DNA of 64,000 nucleotides, taken from the NCBI RefSeq assembly GCF_030052815.1, contig NC_079495.1:33513967-33577966 (forward strand), read 5' to 3'. The notes under the pieces were generated by a model. It had not been told where the DNA came from and did not search any database. It saw only the letters and a program-made list of their open reading frames with translations. This stretch comes from Hevea brasiliensis. Taxonomy: Eukaryota > Streptophyta > Magnoliopsida > Malpighiales > Euphorbiaceae. Position numbers and translations under genes: made by a program. Positions 47,078 to 59,600 of this stretch are shown here, one piece after another (within the stretch, counting starts at the first letter, position 1; each line of letters opens with the position of its first letter).

Positions 47078-47240
47078 ATAAATTTCATCTCGAAATTTTA
47101 CCTGGTTCTAGTCTCTGAACAGCTGTGGGTGCTGCCTCTCCATATCCTTCTCTCGTTCCTAAGTAACTTCCTGGCCTAAATGATGATCCATAATACCTTA
47201 ACCAAATGTATACATTTATTTCTCAGCTGCTTCACCTCAT
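47078..47240 (-). pseudogene. Chromodomain remnant of the A-family polyprotein
   Basis: Minus-strand frames give EVKQLRNKCIHLVKVLW and, after a frameshift, a damaged form of the GQE-T-ERE-DM segment ending in QHPQLFRD. This matches the C-terminal chromodomain of the D element (56470-56625), which tethers integrase to chromatin marks in Tekay/Del chromoviruses. Everything upstream (integrase, RT, Gag) is missing: recognisable sequence stops near 47240, well before the D LTR at 48227. It shows that the A family is also a chromodomain-bearing chromovirus. Confidence 0.75.
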
Positions 47241-48226
47241 GTACTAAGATATTTATGAGTTTCCCCATCATACATTGAATTTAAATTCATTTCACCTTTT
47301 TAGAGATAAGTAATTTTGTGTGATAATGAATCCACTCTTTCTAGGACCTTGTGTGATCCTATGGAGTGAGAACTTAGTTTTTCTCCTTTCTATATGATTG
47401 TATAATCTTCTTTCCTTTGAATTTGTGTAAGACTTTTAACAATCTAATACAACATTTAATTTGTTTGTATAACACCAATCTTCTCTTACTATTATTCTGT
47501 CTAATATTTCAGTTCATGTTTCCTTATTGAATGACCATTGAGGTCATGTTAGAATTACTTATCTAATCATGGGTCCTTTGACCATTGTAGTCAACTATCT
47601 TACTCATATTCGTAACATTTCTTTGTTACATCTGAACCAACTATTCAAATTTTTACTTCCACAACTCTTGTATTTATCGATTTTCAATATTATCGTATTC
47701 TAGGAAATGTCTTTTGCTAGCAAACTCTTCCAAAACTAATTCCAAAAAGACTAGTCACTAATATATCAAAATTTATTTTTATACGAGGGACAGCAGGAAG
47801 GCAAACAATGCTGGCACTAACATAAAAGTATGCAGACCCCAGGTCAAACAATACATATGTATATCTTAGTTAAAAATTGAGAAAGTACCAGCAACAATGT
47901 CAAAAATCTCAGCCTCTTCCCTCTGTCGCAAAGTGTATACTCTAGCTGAAGTATCACCTTATTTTGGCAGATTCACAGTACTCTTCTGTACCAAATCAAA
48001 GACTACTTACAAACATCCTTATCTTGGCATACCACGAGGAAGCACGTAGCTCTACACAATAATCCCATGTCGGTACTGTAATTTGCAGCTTACAATACAA
48101 ACATTGAGAACATTACATAGTCACTACGTTATAACCTCATGGACTAGATTTTCTAACATCTTATCTGTACACTTATTTCCTTCCCTGTCTTTTAAAGTCT
48201 TATCAGTCGTCTCTTCATGTAATTAT
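47241..48226. other. Unassigned non-coding sequence between the A and D elements
   Basis: No integrase or other pol motif is visible on either strand, although it lies where the A element's pol should be. A 63-codon frame at 48083-48274 runs into the D LTR and is noise. ATTAT at 48222-48226 is the expected left TSD of the D insertion, without a visible partner. Confidence 0.4.
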
Positions 48227-51200
48227 TGTAACACCCCTATTTGTATAACCAGGTATATTTCACTGTTCCGGTGACCGGTGTCGGTCCGGACAATTAAGGA
48301 GATTAGAACCACACTTAAGACAACTAGAGAAGCCATAAACACAAATAATTAGTAATGTTCAATTAGTTGAGTATAAATAAGAAAAAAAGAACAGAAGAAG
48401 TTAAACGACCTGAGAGTCACAACGATGGGTGACCTTCTCGGGAACAACTGTGAAGTCATTTTAAACTCAAAATTCGAACCGTAAAAAGTGACGCTGCGGT
48501 CCTTAGGACCCTTATAAACACAGTGGAAAAGAGAAAATCACGAAAAAGGAATATGGAATTATTTGCAAATAATTAGGTCAGGGAGCTGGAAGAAATATGG
48601 AATTATTTGCAAACCGGGTTGAACCGGCGAGTGGCAATTTGGTCAATTGACCCCGAGAGCTGACTCCTGACCTAACTGTCAAATAAAATCGGAGAAAAGA
48701 AAATTTCAGAATCGAGAATTAAATTAAAGAACTAAAAGAAAAAAAAAAGAAAAAAGAAAAGTTGAAAAGGTGATGACATCATTATGATGATGCAACTATG
48801 ACTTCATAATTAATTTTAATTTAATTAACTAATTGACTAAGTCAAATTAAAGAATAAAAACAAAATTGAAAAGCCAAATTTTATCTTCTTCTTCTTTTTA
48901 ATTTTTTTTTCTCTCTTTCCCGTAGCTTCTCATCCCTCTCCCTTTTCCCACTAAATCCTCCATGGCTACTTAATTTCAAGCTTTTAAAGCTTGAATCAAG
49001 CCCATAAATCCCACAATTTTCCTAAATAAAACTTATTCTTGGATCTTGGCAAGCCTATTGAGAAAGAAATTTAACAAGAAAGAAAGAAGAAAAGAGGAGG
49101 AAAATTGAAGAATTGGAGCTAAAAATTCTGCTCACTTAAGGTTGGTACTCTTCCTTCATTCTCTCTTTGAATTTATGTTTAAGTAGCTAAGTTACATAAC
49201 TTCTAAGTATGCAATTAGAATTCAACAAGTGAGTTAAACATGGAAGTTAGGGTTTGAGACCTAGGGTTTTGAGGCAAAAATTTGGAGAAATTTGTAAATG
49301 GTGTCTTTGACCTAATGTGAAGTGAAAAATGGTCATTTGTGACCAAATGAGGTGTGTTAGAAGTGTGGGAATTAAAAGCCAATTCGGATTGGATAAGGTC
49401 ATGTGCTGGCAGCATGACCAAAATCTCCTTTGAGGGACCAAAAATGAAATTTTACAAGTCCAATGGATATGGGACCAATTGGGGATGAAAATAGGCATGA
49501 AATGACACAATTTTCATTTAGGAAGCCTGCCCAAAAAGTGACTAAAACCTAGTGAACAAAGTGGCCGAAATCGGAAAATCGCAGGCTGCCTCTGCACAAA
49601 CTGACCAAATGAATAGTATTTGTTCATTTAGTCATAACTTGAGCTAGATAGGTCAAAATGACCTGAAAATTTACCAGTAATTAGATAAGATATATATCTA
49701 AAACTTTTATAAAGAACACCAACCCAAATTATGCCATTAACCCAATCAAAATACCGAGCAAAGTTGGTGACCTGAATCTGTAGAACTGCAGATTGCCATA
49801 TGAACAGTAAAGTTTCAATGGCTATAACTCTCTCTAGAAAACTCCGATTTAGGCGATTCTTGAACCGATGGAAACCTAAGACATAGTAGAACATTTCATA
49901 TGAAGAAAATTAGACTAAATTATGGACCTAACTTGATCAAATTTCTGAACGAAGTTGGAATCAATAATCTGCCAGAATAAAATTCTGTAGCATGAACAGT
50001 AAACATAATTTGCTTATAACTTGAGCTACAAAACTCCAATTAGGGTGATTCAAAAAGGAGAATAAACTTAGGACAATAAGGAACATTTTCTATGAAGAAA
50101 GTTTTACCAAATTCCAACAGTAAACTGACCAATGAAACAGTACAATTAGGGACACCAAAATTGAAAATTTGGCAATTTTGCCTAAAAGGCCTAAGTTTTG
50201 AGAAAATGACCAAAACCAACAAGTTTAGTGATCAAAATGTGGTATCTAGGTGAAGTTGGAATTCTCATACCTATTAAGCCATAGAAAGTCAATGATTTGA
50301 CTTGAATAGTGCAGTGAATAGTAACCCGAAATACAAAATTTCAAGAACGTTGAATTTAACACATTAGAGCTAGGTAAAAGTGAAGTTAAATTTATTATTG
50401 GATTTATGCTAAGTTATGGTACTGAAACACTGTGAAATTGTGTGTTTCAGTGGAAAAGAATACCGGGACAGAACCCGAGGAGTCGAGTCAAGGCCAACAG
50501 GCGACTCGTTTGAGGTTTATGCACAACGTATACTTTTTATAATTATCTTCTGCATACTGTTTTGAATAATGTGAAATATTGAATTATGGCATTCTTATGA
50601 TGTTTGATTTAAATTGTGAAAGTTATTGTGATGAAAATGTTTAGCAAATTGTTAAGATAAGTTTTGAAACCACAGTGTCATGACCATATATTTGGACAAT
50701 TCACTAGTACGACTAGTGGGGGTAATTAGTTTCGAATTTTGATTCCTTCTCTGGAGAAGTGTTGAGGTGTGTCGGTAGAAGAGGATGTGAATGGATATCC
50801 ATATATTTGAGCTAGCTAGCCTTGTGATGTGATTTCTCTTTAGCCTCTGGCTATTGAGATTCTATTTGTTTCGAATGGCATGATCTAACTGTGGATTTTA
50901 TGAAATGTGTTTTGATTCTTCGAAATGAACTTGGTTTGCATTAAAATTTCATAATTCGTGTTTTGTGTTTAATGCTCATGTTTAGTTAAATTTTTGAATA
51001 AATGTGATTTATATTCTGCATAAATATTATTTTAGTATGTTGTGCACCACTGAGTCCTAGTACTCGTGATAGCTTTATTCTTTGTCAGATTTAGAGACTA
51101 GAGGAGCAGCAGACTGAGCTGCTAAAGATTGAGAATCATTAAGCTTGAAGTCTTCGGGTATAATTTATACCCTAACTGTAAATATTTCTTTTGATGTATA

Positions 51201-51802
51201 TATTGCACATAAATGTATGGACATGTAAAAATGGGTCTTGAGCAGTTTGTATAAAATTTGTATAAAGTTGTAATATATATTGTAGTTTGAAACTCTCTTA
51301 ATGTAAATTTTGTAAGAATGTATATAAATTGTTTTGTCTCTAATGAAATATGAGTACAACTATTTTATTTAATTTAAATGAAATGTGTTGCTAGTATGCT
51401 GAGGATTATTGAATTTTGAACTTGAGAAATTTATTGAAATGATTGTGAAATTGATTGAGTTTGATTGTGAAATTGAAGTAGTGGTTGAGAAAAATTTTTA
51501 GAAGTGCTTTTTACAGGTATTTGAAGAACTGTTTTCTCAAAATATAGAATACAGAGGGAACTCTGTCAAAATTTTTATAAAATTTGTGGAAAAATAAAAT
51601 GGACCGAAAATATTAACTAGTTTTAATTTTAACTAAATGTTTTAAATACTTATTAGAAAATGCTCACCACTTATCAAAAATAAGAAAATTATTTTAAAAT
51701 CCCTTGTAGGGTACTTAATGAGTTATCGGTAGGTGAAGTTCGGTAGTTCATTAGGTATTCTACGGGATCATGTTATTTCTTACAGAGGGGTAAGGTGTAA
51801 CA
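48227..51802 (+). repeat. D-family 5' LTR (first)
   Basis: TGTAACACCCC...GGTGTAACA, 3,576 bp, followed by the primer site at 51811. It parallels 56671-60370 with a few percent difference by eye, but lacks a ~131-bp stretch (57631-57761) present there and has a local change at 48550-48600 where ATATGGAATTATTTGCA is duplicated. Subrepeat anchors lie near 49632, 49822 and 50013. The 3' part shares TACGGGATCATGTTA with A LTRs. Open frames of 60-88 codons, found at matching places in both LTRs, carry no domain. Confidence 0.95.
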
Positions 51803-51810
51803 TATTTTAG

Positions 51811-51822
51811 TGGTATCAGAGC
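51811..51822 (+). other. Primer-binding site, initiator-Met tRNA type (D, first copy)
   Basis: TGGTATCAGAGC eight bases after the LTR end. Confidence 0.93.
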
Positions 51823-51990
51823 AAATTTTAAAGTATGTTTTAAATTGTGAATTTGTGTCTTTTCTTTGTTAAGTATAACTGCTCAATGTCCATAATTGTT
51901 ACATACAGTGCATTACATCATGAATATGAACTAACGGAGGGAAATCTCCATGTGTTACTTGTTCAGGAGATACCCTAACTTCAGCCTGAA

Positions 51991-53095
51991 ATGGAAGAAG
52001 GGGATCGCTCAGTTGAGCAGTCTGTTGAAGCAGAGGCACAAGGAAGCCCGACTTTACGAATGTCGGTGGGTCGATAGCACCACTTCAAAATGCGCAGATT
52101 TCTTTGCCACGGTTTACCTGACAAATGGCAGTAATGTTTCAACAAATGGCTGGGGGTATGCCTGTTCAAGCTCCACCCCAACCACCAGTGGCACAACCAC
52201 TGCCTCCAGCTAGACAGTATGATAAGTTATTGAAGTATGGGGCTACAGAATGTTAGGGTACAGTGGACCCTTTGGAGGCAGAGCAATGGCTTGAAAGAAT
52301 GGACAGAGTATTTAAGAAGCTGCACTGCCAAGATGAACTGAAGTTTGAATACTCTGTGTTGCTACTGCAAGGGGATGTGTATGATTGGTGGAAGACCATC
52401 TCCCACAGCTTGGTTGAACCACCGGTCTTGACACAGGATGACTTCATCGAGAGTTCGCAGTAAATACATCCCAGATGCATATGTTGATAAGAAACTGCAA
52501 GAATTTTTGAGTTTGAAACAAGGAAATCGATCAGTGGCAGAGTATGAGAGGGAGTTCTCCCGCCTGAGTCACTATGCGGGGAGTCTCCTTACTACCAGCA
52601 AGGCAAGGTGCAAGAGATTTGAGACGGGTTGGAAGCCCAGCATAAGGATGCAAGTTGTGGGATTTTGACACAGCAATTTTTCAGAACTTATGTCTCAAGC
52701 ACTTGAGCTGGAGAGAATTGAATCAGAAGTAACCCGAGTGAAAGAAAAATCAGAGGAAGCTGAGAAATCAGAAAAAGACAAGGGGGAAAAGTCAGTAGAG
52801 CTGAGTTCTGGTGGTACCTATGGAAAGAAAAAGAAGTATAGTGGACTCAGCAGGGGTCGAGGTGGAAGATTCGGTAGGGGCAGATTTTCCGGACAGAGAC
52901 CCCCTAGGTCCGATCGTGATCGGCGAGGGTTCACATTCTGCCCACCCCTATGAGACTTGTGGCAAGATTCATGGGGGGGAATGCTATTGGGCCACTGGAG
53001 GCTGCTTTAACTGCGGAGGCAAGGGTCATTTAGGAAGAGACTGCACTAGTGCTCCGTCTTCGAGATATGGTCCAGCTCCTACTACTGCCGAATGA
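51991..53095 (+). pseudogene. D Gag, first copy, degenerate
   Basis: Start ATG at 51991 (MEEGDRSVEQS, equal to the second copy at 60559), then an early frameshift. The Gag core follows in pieces: DPLEAEQWLERMDRVFKKLH, DELKFEYSVLLLQGDVYDWW, YIPDAYVDKKLQEFLSLKQG and SVAEYEREFSRLSHYA, then a Lys/Glu-rich and Arg/Gly-rich linker and the zinc knuckle CFNCGGKGHLGRDC (53003-53044, CX2CX4HX4C intact). The frame meets TGA at 53093-53095. A TGA at 52666 (CGA in the second copy) and other frameshifts break it. Gag packages element RNA; this copy cannot make a full product. Confidence 0.9.
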
Positions 53096-53564
53096 TCTAT
53101 TCAGAGCCTTACTCCCAGAGGTTCACAGTCTATTGGCAGAGGAAGAGGCAGAGGTAGAGGCTTTGCTTGACGATTAGGAACGCGATTGGTCGATCGGGGA
53201 CAAGGAAGTGCTTCAACCAGAATCTACACAATGAGACAGCGAGAAGAGGCTGAGACTTTTGATGTGGTAGCTGGTACATTCTCTATCTCTGATCAAGAAG
53301 TATTTGTATTGTTTGATCCGGGTTCAACCCATTCATATGTTAGTGCTAGCATAGTCAGTTCACTTGCTGTTCCATGTGTGCAAATGGGTTTTGAAGTGCT
53401 AGTAACTAGTCCGTTAGGATAAGAGGTCCGGGTCAACAGAATCTATAGAGACTGTCCTTCGGTGATCCAAGGACATGTTTTCCTATCAGACTTGATTGAA
53501 ATGCCCTTCAGAGAGTATGATATTATCTTGGGCATGGATTGGTTAGCCAGGCATCATGCCATGA
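53096..53564 (+). pseudogene. D protease region, first copy
   Basis: Same frame as the zinc knuckle, downstream of its TGA. After a Gly/Arg-rich linker comes MRQREEAETFDVVAGTFSIS and the retropepsin motif VLFDPGSTHSYVS (Asp at 53315). A TAA at 53420-53422 follows SPLG; the second copy has the identical stop at 62300. The block continues [16 protein letters not shown] and DIILGMDWLARHH, then loses frame at about 53565 through a small deletion compared with the second copy. The active-site Asp is present, but the stops prevent a full polyprotein. Confidence 0.85.
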
Positions 53565-55090
53565 TTGGTATGGCGAAAGATCACTTTTGGTCTCCCTTTG
53601 TACGGTGATGTGGTAATATATGGGGAGAGGCATTTACTGCCAGTAAACATCATTTCAGCTGCACTGGCCAGAAAAATGATTAGGAAAGGGTGTGAGACGT
53701 ACTTGGCACATGTGATAGACACCCAAGTGGGGAGTCTAGCACTGAGGCACATTCCTACTGTATGTGACTTTCCGGATATATTTCCTGATGAATTGTCAGG
53801 ATTACCTCCAGAAAGAGAAGTGCAGTTTGAAATTGATGTTATGCCTAGTGTGGACCCAATTTCCATGACACCATACAGAACAGCACCAGTAGAACTAAAG
53901 GAATTGAAAGTATAGTTGCAAGAGTTGCTTGACAAGGGCTTTATCCGCCCTAGTGTGTCACCTTGGGGAGCGCCAGTATTGTCTGTAAAGAAGAAGGATG
54001 GCACTCTCCAGTTATGCATTGATTATCGGCAGTTGAATAAGGTGACAATAAAGAATAGATATCCATTGCCCCGCATTGATGACTTGTTTGATCAGTTGAG
54101 GGGTGCAGCTGTGTTCTCCAAAATTGACTTGAGATCAGGTTATTATCAGTTGAAAGTACAAGAGCAAAGTATTGCTAAAACTGCCTTTAGAACCCGTTAT
54201 GGCCATTATGAGTTTTTGGTTATGCCGTTCGGGTTAACTAATGCTCCGGCTGCTTTTATGGATCTGATGAATACTATCTTCTGACCATACCTCGACCAGT
54301 TTGTTGAGGTATTCATAGATGATATATTGGTCTATTCGAGGAATGCAGAAGAGCATGATAGACATCTTCGGATTGTACTGCAGACTTTGAGGGAGAAACA
54401 ACTATATGCCAAATTGTCGAAATGTGAATTTTGGCTGAAGGAGATATCCTTTTTATGGCACATAGTATCAAAAGAGGGCATCAAGGTAGATCCAAGTAAG
54501 ATAGAAGCTGTCCTTAATTGGAGGCCACCAAAAAATGTCATAGAGATTCGCAGTTTTCTGGGTTTAGCTGGATACTACCGTCGGTTTGTGAAAGGATTCT
54601 CCATGTTGGCATCTCCATTGACCAAGCTACTTCGAAAAGATGTGAAATTTCAGTGGACGGATAAATGCCAACAGAGTTTTGATGAATTGAAGAAATGTTT
54701 AACTGAAGCTCCAGTCTTTAATTTACCTACTCTGGGTAAAGAATATACAGTATATAGTGATGCTTCTCACAATGGGTTAGGCTGTGTATTGATGTAAGAT
54801 CGAAATGTCATTGTCTATGCATTACGCCAGCTAAAACCGCATGAGAGGAATTATCCAACACATGATTTGGAGCTTGCAGCTATTGTGTTTGCTTTTAAGA
54901 TCTGGAGACACTATTTGTATGGGGAAAAGTGTTATATTTACACAGATCATAAGAGTTTAAAGTATTTGGGCACCCAGAAAGAGCTGAATTTGAGACAGAG
55001 GAGATGGTTAGAGTTGATAAAAGACTATGATTGTCCGATAGACTATCACCAGGGAAAGCTAATGTTGTGGCTGACGCCTTAAGTCGCAAG
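53565..55090 (+). pseudogene. D reverse transcriptase and RNase H, first copy
   Basis: One frame carries the [62 protein letters not shown] and [20 protein letters not shown], and the catalytic [10 protein letters not shown] (FIDD at 54312-54323, the Phe variant of YxDD). It continues [20 protein letters not shown] and RNase H with [29 protein letters not shown] and [14 protein letters not shown], so catalytic Asp, Glu and Asp are kept. Stops are TAG 53913-53915 (CAG in the second copy), TGA 54282-54284 (AGA) and TAA 54795-54797 (CAA). A one-base deletion near 55049 shifts the frame at the end of RNase H. Confidence 0.92.
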
Positions 55091-56625
55091 ACTATGGCAA
55101 GTCTACGGGTTACTCCTTTGTCTTTAGTACATGAGTTGAGATCATTACATGCCTGGTTAGAGATTAATGATGATGGGTAGACAGCAGTTGCATGGCATGT
55201 ACAGCCAGTGTTGATTGATTAGATTAGAATGGCTGCTCAGAATGATCAGAAGTATCAGAAGCTGTTGGAAGAAGTTCGGCAGGGCAAGAAACCAGAATTC
55301 TCAATTAGAGATGATGGTTTACTGCTACACTAGGGTAGAATATGTGTTCCTAATAATGTTGAATTGAGGAAGATCATTTTGAAGGAAGCACATGAGTCTC
55401 CTTTTGCCATGCACCCTGGTGGCACAAAAATGTATAGAGGGCTAAAGGAGCATTACTGGTGGATGGGTATGAAAAGAGATGTGGCAGAGTTTGTATCCAA
55501 ATGCCTAACTTGTCAGCAAGTGAAGGCAGAGCATCAAGTACCCACTGGGTTGTTACATCCACTAACAGTATCAGAATGGAAATGGGAAAGAATAACATTG
55601 GATTTTGTAATGGGACTTCCGAGGACACAGAAGAGTCATGATGGAGTATGGGTCATTGTTGATAGACTGACCAAGTCTGCTCATTTCTGCCAGTCCGGAT
55701 GGACTATAGTTTAGAAAAATTGGCCAAGTTATACATTGATGAGATTGTGAGACAGCATGGAGTGCTAGTATCCATTATATCAGACAGAGATCCTAGGTTC
55801 ACTTTTAGATTCTAGGGTAGTCTTCAGAGAGCCCTAGGAACTAGATTGAATTTCAGTACTGCATTCCACCCACAGACAGATGGCCAATCTGAGAGGGTAA
55901 TTCAGATCTTGGAGGATATGCTACGGGCTTGTGTGATTGAGTTTGAGGGCAGTTGGGATACACACTTGCCTTATAACAACAGCTATCAATCAAGTATTGG
56001 GATGCCTCCATATGAAGCTTTGTATGGCAGAAAATGTAGAACCCCATTGTGTTGGGATGACGTGGGTGAAAGAAAGATGATTGGACCCGAAATTGTTCAA
56101 CAAACTGAAGAGAAAATCAGGGTGATTCGAGATCGACTTAAGACTGCATCAGACCGTCAGAAGTCCTACATTGATCTGAAAAGAAGGGATATTGAGTATG
56201 CAGTGGGTGAGAAAGTTTTCCTCAAGGTTTCTCCTTGGAAGAGAATTATGAGATTCGGTAGAAAGGGAAAACTGAGTCCTCATTTCATTGGGCCGTATGA
56301 GGTTCTGGAAAGGGTGGGTCCTTTGGCATATCGGTTGGCACTACCTCCAGAGTTGGAGAAGATACATAATGTCTTCCATGTGTCTATGTTGAGGAGGTAT
56401 CGATCAGACCCATCTCATGTACTACCAGTAGAGGAAATTGAAGTGAATCCAGACCTCACATATGAAGAAGAACCCTTAGGGATTCTGGCTTATGAGGTGA
56501 AGTAGCTACGGAACAAACAGATACCATTAGTGAAAGTGTTGTGGAATCATCATACGGGCCAGGAGGCTACTTGGGAACGAGAGGAGGACATGAGGAGACA
56601 ACACCCACAGCTGTTCAGAGATTGA
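55091..56625 (+). pseudogene. D integrase with C-terminal chromodomain, first copy
   Basis: After a linker with several TAG codons come the HHCC zinc region (HESPFAMHPGGTKMYRGLKE, CLTCQQVK), and the DDE core: ITLDFVMGLPRTQ with Asp at 55601, a frameshift near 55690, the [12 protein letters not shown] second Asp at 55783, and TDGQSERVIQ with Glu at 55891. The Asp-Glu spacing is D-X35-E as in active integrases. The C-terminal part reads KLSPHFIGPYEVLERVGPLA, LPPELEKIHNVFHVSMLRRY, then a TAG at 56503-56505 and the chromodomain LRNKQIPLVKVLW, HHTGQEATWEREEDM, ending at TGA 56623-56625. The chromodomain guides integration to marked chromatin in this lineage. Confidence 0.9.
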
Positions 56626-56657
56626 TACCAGGTAAAATTTTGAGACGAAATTTATTT

Positions 56658-56670
56658 AAGGGGGGAGAAT
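56658..56670 (+). other. Polypurine tract (D, first copy)
   Basis: AAGGGGGGAGAAT directly before TGTAACACCCC; primes plus-strand DNA synthesis. Confidence 0.9.
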
Positions 56671-59600
56671 TGTAACACCCCTATTTGTATAACCAGGTAT
56701 ATTTCACTGTTCCGGTGACCGGTGTCGGTTCGGACAATTAAGGAGATAAGAACCACACTTAAGACAACTAGAAAAGCCATAAACACAAATAATTAGTAAT
56801 GTTCAATTAGTTGAGTATAAATAAGAAAAACAAAACAGAAGAAGTTAAACGAGCTGAGAGTCACAACGATGGGTGACCTTTTCGGGAACAACTGCGAAGT
56901 CATTTTAAACTCAAATTTCGAACCGTAAAAAGTGACGATGCGGTCCTTAGGACTCTTATAAACACAGTGGAAAAGAGAAAATCACGAAAAAGAACTGGTA
57001 AGCCAGTCAAATAATTAGGTCAGGGAGCCGGAAGAAATATGGAATTATTTGCAAACCAGGTTGAATCGACGAAGGGCAATTTGGTCAATTGACCCAGAGT
57101 GACTCGACCTAATCACAAATAAATTCAGAGAAAAGAAAATTTCAGAATCGAGAATTAAATTAAAGAACAAATAGAAAAAAAAAAAGAACAAGAAAAGTTG
57201 AAAAGGTGATGACATCATCATGATGATGCAACTATGACTTCATAATTAATTTTAATTTAATTAACTAATTGACTAAGTCAAATTAAAGAATAAAAACAAA
57301 ATTGAAAAGCCAAATTTTAACTTCTTCTTCTTCTTTTTTTTTTTTTCTCTTTCCCGTAGCTTCTCACCCTTCCCCCTTTTCTCACTAAATCCTCCATGGC
57401 TACTTAATTTCAAGCTTTTAAAGCTTGAATCAAGCCCATAAATCCAACAATTTTCCTAAATAAAACTTGTTCTTGGATCTTGGCAAGCCTATTGAGAAAG
57501 AAATTTAACAAGAAAGAAAGAAGAAAAGAGGAGGAAAATTGAAGAATTGGAGCTAAAAATTTTGCTCACTTAAGGTTGGTACTCTTCCTTCATTCTCTCT
57601 TTGAATTTATGTTTAAGTAGCTAAGTTACATTTGTAAGCAACAAATAAGTGAATAAAATCAAGCATGGTGGACCAAATAGAAATGTGGGCAGCTAGGGTT
57701 TAGGCTTGAGGATGGATAATTTTGATACAAATTATGAATTAGTTAAGTGTGAATGAGTGTATAACTTCTAAGTATGCAATTAGAATTCAACAAGTGAGTT
57801 AAACATGGAAGTTAGGGTTTGAGACCTAGGGTTTTGAGGCAAAAATTTGGAGAAAGTTGTAAATGGTGTCTTTGACCTAATGTGAAGTGAAAAATGGTCA
57901 TTTGTGACCAAATGAGGTGTGTTAGAAGTGTGGGAATTAAAAGCCAAATCGGATTGGATAAGGTCATGTCTTTGTGAGATGACCAAAATCTCCTTTGAGG
58001 GACCAAAAATGAAATTTTAAAAGTCCAATGGATATGGGACCAATTGAAGATGAAAATAGGCACTAAATGACACAATTTTCATTTAGGAAGCCTTCCCAAA
58101 AAGTGACTAAAACCTAGTGAACAAAGTGGCCGAAGTCGGAAAATCGCAGGCTGCCTCTGCACAAACTGATCAAATGAACAGTGTTTGTTCATTTAGTCAT
58201 AACTCGATCTAGACAGGTCAAAATGACCTGAAATTTTACCAGTAATTAGATAAGATATAGATCTAAAACTTTTATGAAGAACACCAACCCAAATTATGCC
58301 ATTAACCCAATCAAAATACCGAGCAAATTTGGTGACCTGAATCTGCAGAACTGCAGATTGCCATATGAACAGTAAAGTTTCAATGGCTATAACTCTCTCT
58401 AGAAAACTCCAATTTAGGTGATTCTTGAACCGATGGAAACCTAAGACATAGTAGAACATTTCATATGAAGAAAATTAGACCAAATTATGGACCTAACTTG
58501 ATCAAATTGCTAAACAAAGCTGGAATCAATAATCTGCCAGAATAAAATTCTGCAGCATGAACAGTAAACATAATTTGCTTATAACTTGAGCTACAAAACT
58601 CCAATTGGGGTGATTCAAAAAAGGAGAATAAACTTAAGACAATAAGGAACATTTTCTATGAAGAAAGTTTTGCCAAATTCCAACAGTAAACTGACCAATG
58701 AAACAGTATAATTAGGGACACCAAAATTGAAAATTTGGCAATTTTGCCTAAAAGGCCTAAGTTTTGAGAAAATGACCAAAACCAACAAGTTTAGTGACCA
58801 AAATGTGGTATGTGAGTGAAGTTGGAATTCCCATACCTATTAAGCCTTAGCAAGTCAATAATTTGACTTGAATAGTGCAGTGAATAGTAACCCGAAACAC
58901 AAAATTTCAAGAACGTTAAATTTAGCACGTTAGAGTTAGGTAAAAGTAAAGTTAAATTTATTTTTGGATTTATGCTAAGTTATGGTACTGAAACACTGTG
59001 AAATTGTGTGTTTCAGTGGAAAAGAATACCGGGACAGAACCCGAGGAGTCAAGTCAAGGCTAACAGGCGACTCGTTTGATGTTTGTGCACAACGTATACT
59101 TTTTATAATTATCTTCTGCATACTGTTTTGAATAATGTGAAATATTGAATTATGGCATTCTTATGATGTTTGATTTAAATTGTGAAAGTTATTGTGTATA
59201 TTTGAAATGAAAATGTTTAGCAAATTGTTAAGGAAAGTTTTGAAACCACAGTGTCATGACCATATATTTGGACACCTCACTAGCACGACTAGTGGGGGTA
59301 ATTAGTTTTGAATTTTGATTCCTTCTCTGGAGAAGTGTTGAGGTGTGCCAGTAGAAGAGGATGTGAATGGATATCCATATATTTGAGCTAGCTAGCCTTG
59401 TGATGTGATTTCTCTTTAGCCTCTAGCTATTGAGATTCTATTTGTTTCGAATGGCATGATCTAACTGTGGATTTTATGAAATGTGTTTTGATTCTTCGAA
59501 ATGAACTTGGTTTGCATTAAAATTTCATAATTCGTGTTTTTTGTTTAATGCTCATGTTTAGTTAAAATTTTGAATAAATGTAATTTATATTCTGCATAAA

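Larger units (their letters stand above)
51803..56670 (+). mobile_element. D-family internal region, first copy
   Basis: A 4.87-kb Ty3/gypsy internal region between the LTRs at 48227 and 56671, with order Gag, protease, RT, RNase H, integrase, chromodomain, polypurine tract. The chromodomain, long LTRs and single Gag-Pol frame place it in the Tekay/Del chromovirus lineage. Several stops and frameshifts make it non-autonomous. The second LTR is shared with another internal region downstream. Confidence 0.93.

Noticed and set aside
53093..53095. Programmed stop readthrough between Gag and Pol of D
   Set aside because: Considered because both copies have the TGA, but the duplicated unit at 61984 has GGA and other shared stops exist, so inherited damage is simpler. 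Kept only as a test in the findings.
53543..54019. 158-codon minus-strand frame opposite the D pol (also 62434-62904)
   Set aside because: Shadow of the conserved RT/protease coding strand. Its persistence in both copies follows from the similarity of the sense strand.
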